Assembly (NCBI GenBank): GCA_947581745.1
Contig: CANPVW010000270.1
Location: 1-7,788, forward strand
From: Candidatus Benthicola azotiphorus
Lineage (GTDB): Bacteria > Gemmatimonadota > Gemmatimonadetes > Palauibacterales > Palauibacteraceae
DNA length: 7,788 nucleotides
Direction of reading: 5' to 3'
The first letter of the stretch is position 1. Every line of letters starts with the position of its first letter. Under the pieces are notes generated by a model. That model was not told where the DNA came from and searched no databases. It saw nothing but the letters and a program-made list of their open reading frames with translations. Shown here piece after piece: positions 7,625 through 7,788 of the stretch. Position numbers and translations under genes: made by a program.

Positions 7625-7661
7625 GAAACTGCGGCCCGATGGTTCGGAAACAAGGTCAGGT

Positions 7662-7678
7662 CCGCCCGCGCAGGGCGG
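7662..7678. repeat. Inverted repeat, 6-base perfect GC stem
   Basis: CCGCCC (7662-7667) and GGGCGG (7673-7678) form a perfect stem with a 5-base loop GCGCA. It directly adjoins the larger inverted-repeat element that starts at 7679. No T-run follows on either strand. Confidence 0.5.
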
Positions 7679-7786
7679 CGACTCGGGAACGAGGCAGGCG
7701 AGGGTTTGTTCGGTGAGGCCACCCGGCCTTCCAGGCGGGTACGGTGCGCCCCGGCTCAACCGAACCGGAACCCTCGTCCGGAGTCG
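7679..7786. repeat. Large compound inverted repeat, possible structured RNA or DNA element
   Basis: Nested complementary arms are collinear. CGACTC (7679-7684) pairs with GAGTCG (7781-7786), CGAGGGTT (7699-7706) with AACCCTCG (7769-7776), GTTCGGT (7708-7714) with ACCGAAC (7759-7765), GAG (7715-7717) with CTC (7755-7757), and CC (7719-7720) with GG (7753-7754). Inside lies a small hairpin: ACCCG (7721-7725) pairs with CGGGT (7736-7740) and CCT with AGG, around a 3-base loop. This gives about 34 base pairs in 108 bases. It does not match any riboswitch or RNA family that I recognise. The strand and whether it is transcribed are unknown. Confidence 0.45.
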
Positions 7787-7788
7787 AG

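Larger units (their letters stand above)
7388..7788. other. Intergenic/leader region without a convincing gene
   Basis: About 400 bases upstream of the HEAT gene, reaching the right edge. It must hold the promoter of the HEAT/HD-GYP operon, but no good minus-strand -35/-10 pair was found; an AT-rich CATATT near 7540 has no matching -35. On the plus strand TTGACG (7569-7574) is followed after 17 bases by TATCGG (7592-7597). This is a weak candidate for a divergent promoter driving something beyond the edge. The region also contains a G-quadruplex motif and several inverted repeats, listed separately. The small open frames in it have no ribosome-binding site or recognisable protein. Confidence 0.5.

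Noticed and set aside
7651..7680. Resemblance to signal recognition particle RNA core (AAGGTCAGGTCCG)
   Set aside because: The first part resembles the conserved core, but the required GGAA loop and the AGCAGCC side are missing; a GC hairpin occupies that place.
7528..7722. Small minus-strand open frame of 64 codons starting with GTG
   Set aside because: It has no ribosome-binding site, begins inside the inverted-repeat element, and has no recognisable motif.

Overview
The window is GC-rich and gene-dense. It carries four protein-coding genes, all on the minus strand, so they read from right to left. The gene content suggests a member of the Gemmatimonadota: a secreted CBM9-like/DUF5916 outer-membrane protein, a membrane-anchored TolB-like/TPR protein, and HEAT and HD-GYP proteins encoded side by side. 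Acidobacteriota or a related high-GC Gram-negative lineage is possible. No rRNA or other taxonomic marker is present. Nothing here indicates a phage, a transposon or a CRISPR array.

In transcription order, the right edge (7388-7788) is about 400 bases without a convincing gene. It contains a dense set of inverted repeats (7604-7786) and a very strong G-quadruplex motif (7415-7440), which lies just upstream of the first gene. Next comes a 740-residue HEAT-repeat protein (5165-7387). Its stop codon overlaps the GTG start of a 389-residue HD-GYP phosphohydrolase (3999-5168), so the two are almost certainly translationally coupled. Both proteins start with a similar module of roughly 100 residues marked by a Tyr-x-x-Gly-His-Pro-Ala signature. 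They therefore look like one functional unit with a common N-terminal domain and different outputs.

After a 141-base gap comes an 899-residue exported protein with an N-terminal CBM9-like domain and a DUF5916 region, probably an outer-membrane beta-barrel (1158-3857). After a further 58 bases comes a membrane protein with three predicted N-terminal helices, a TolB-like/FlgO-type domain and TPR-like helices (1099 to beyond the left edge; partial).

The HEAT/HD-GYP pair is probably involved in intracellular signalling through cyclic-dinucleotide turnover or a degenerate relative of it. The last two genes belong to the cell envelope. Nothing in the sequence ties the envelope genes to the signalling pair except their shared orientation. 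The most unusual points are the shared N-terminal module, the variant HHL/N signature in the HD-GYP domain, the G-quadruplex motif and the structured element at the right edge. Several long open frames in both strands are shadows of the four genes, as expected at this GC content.
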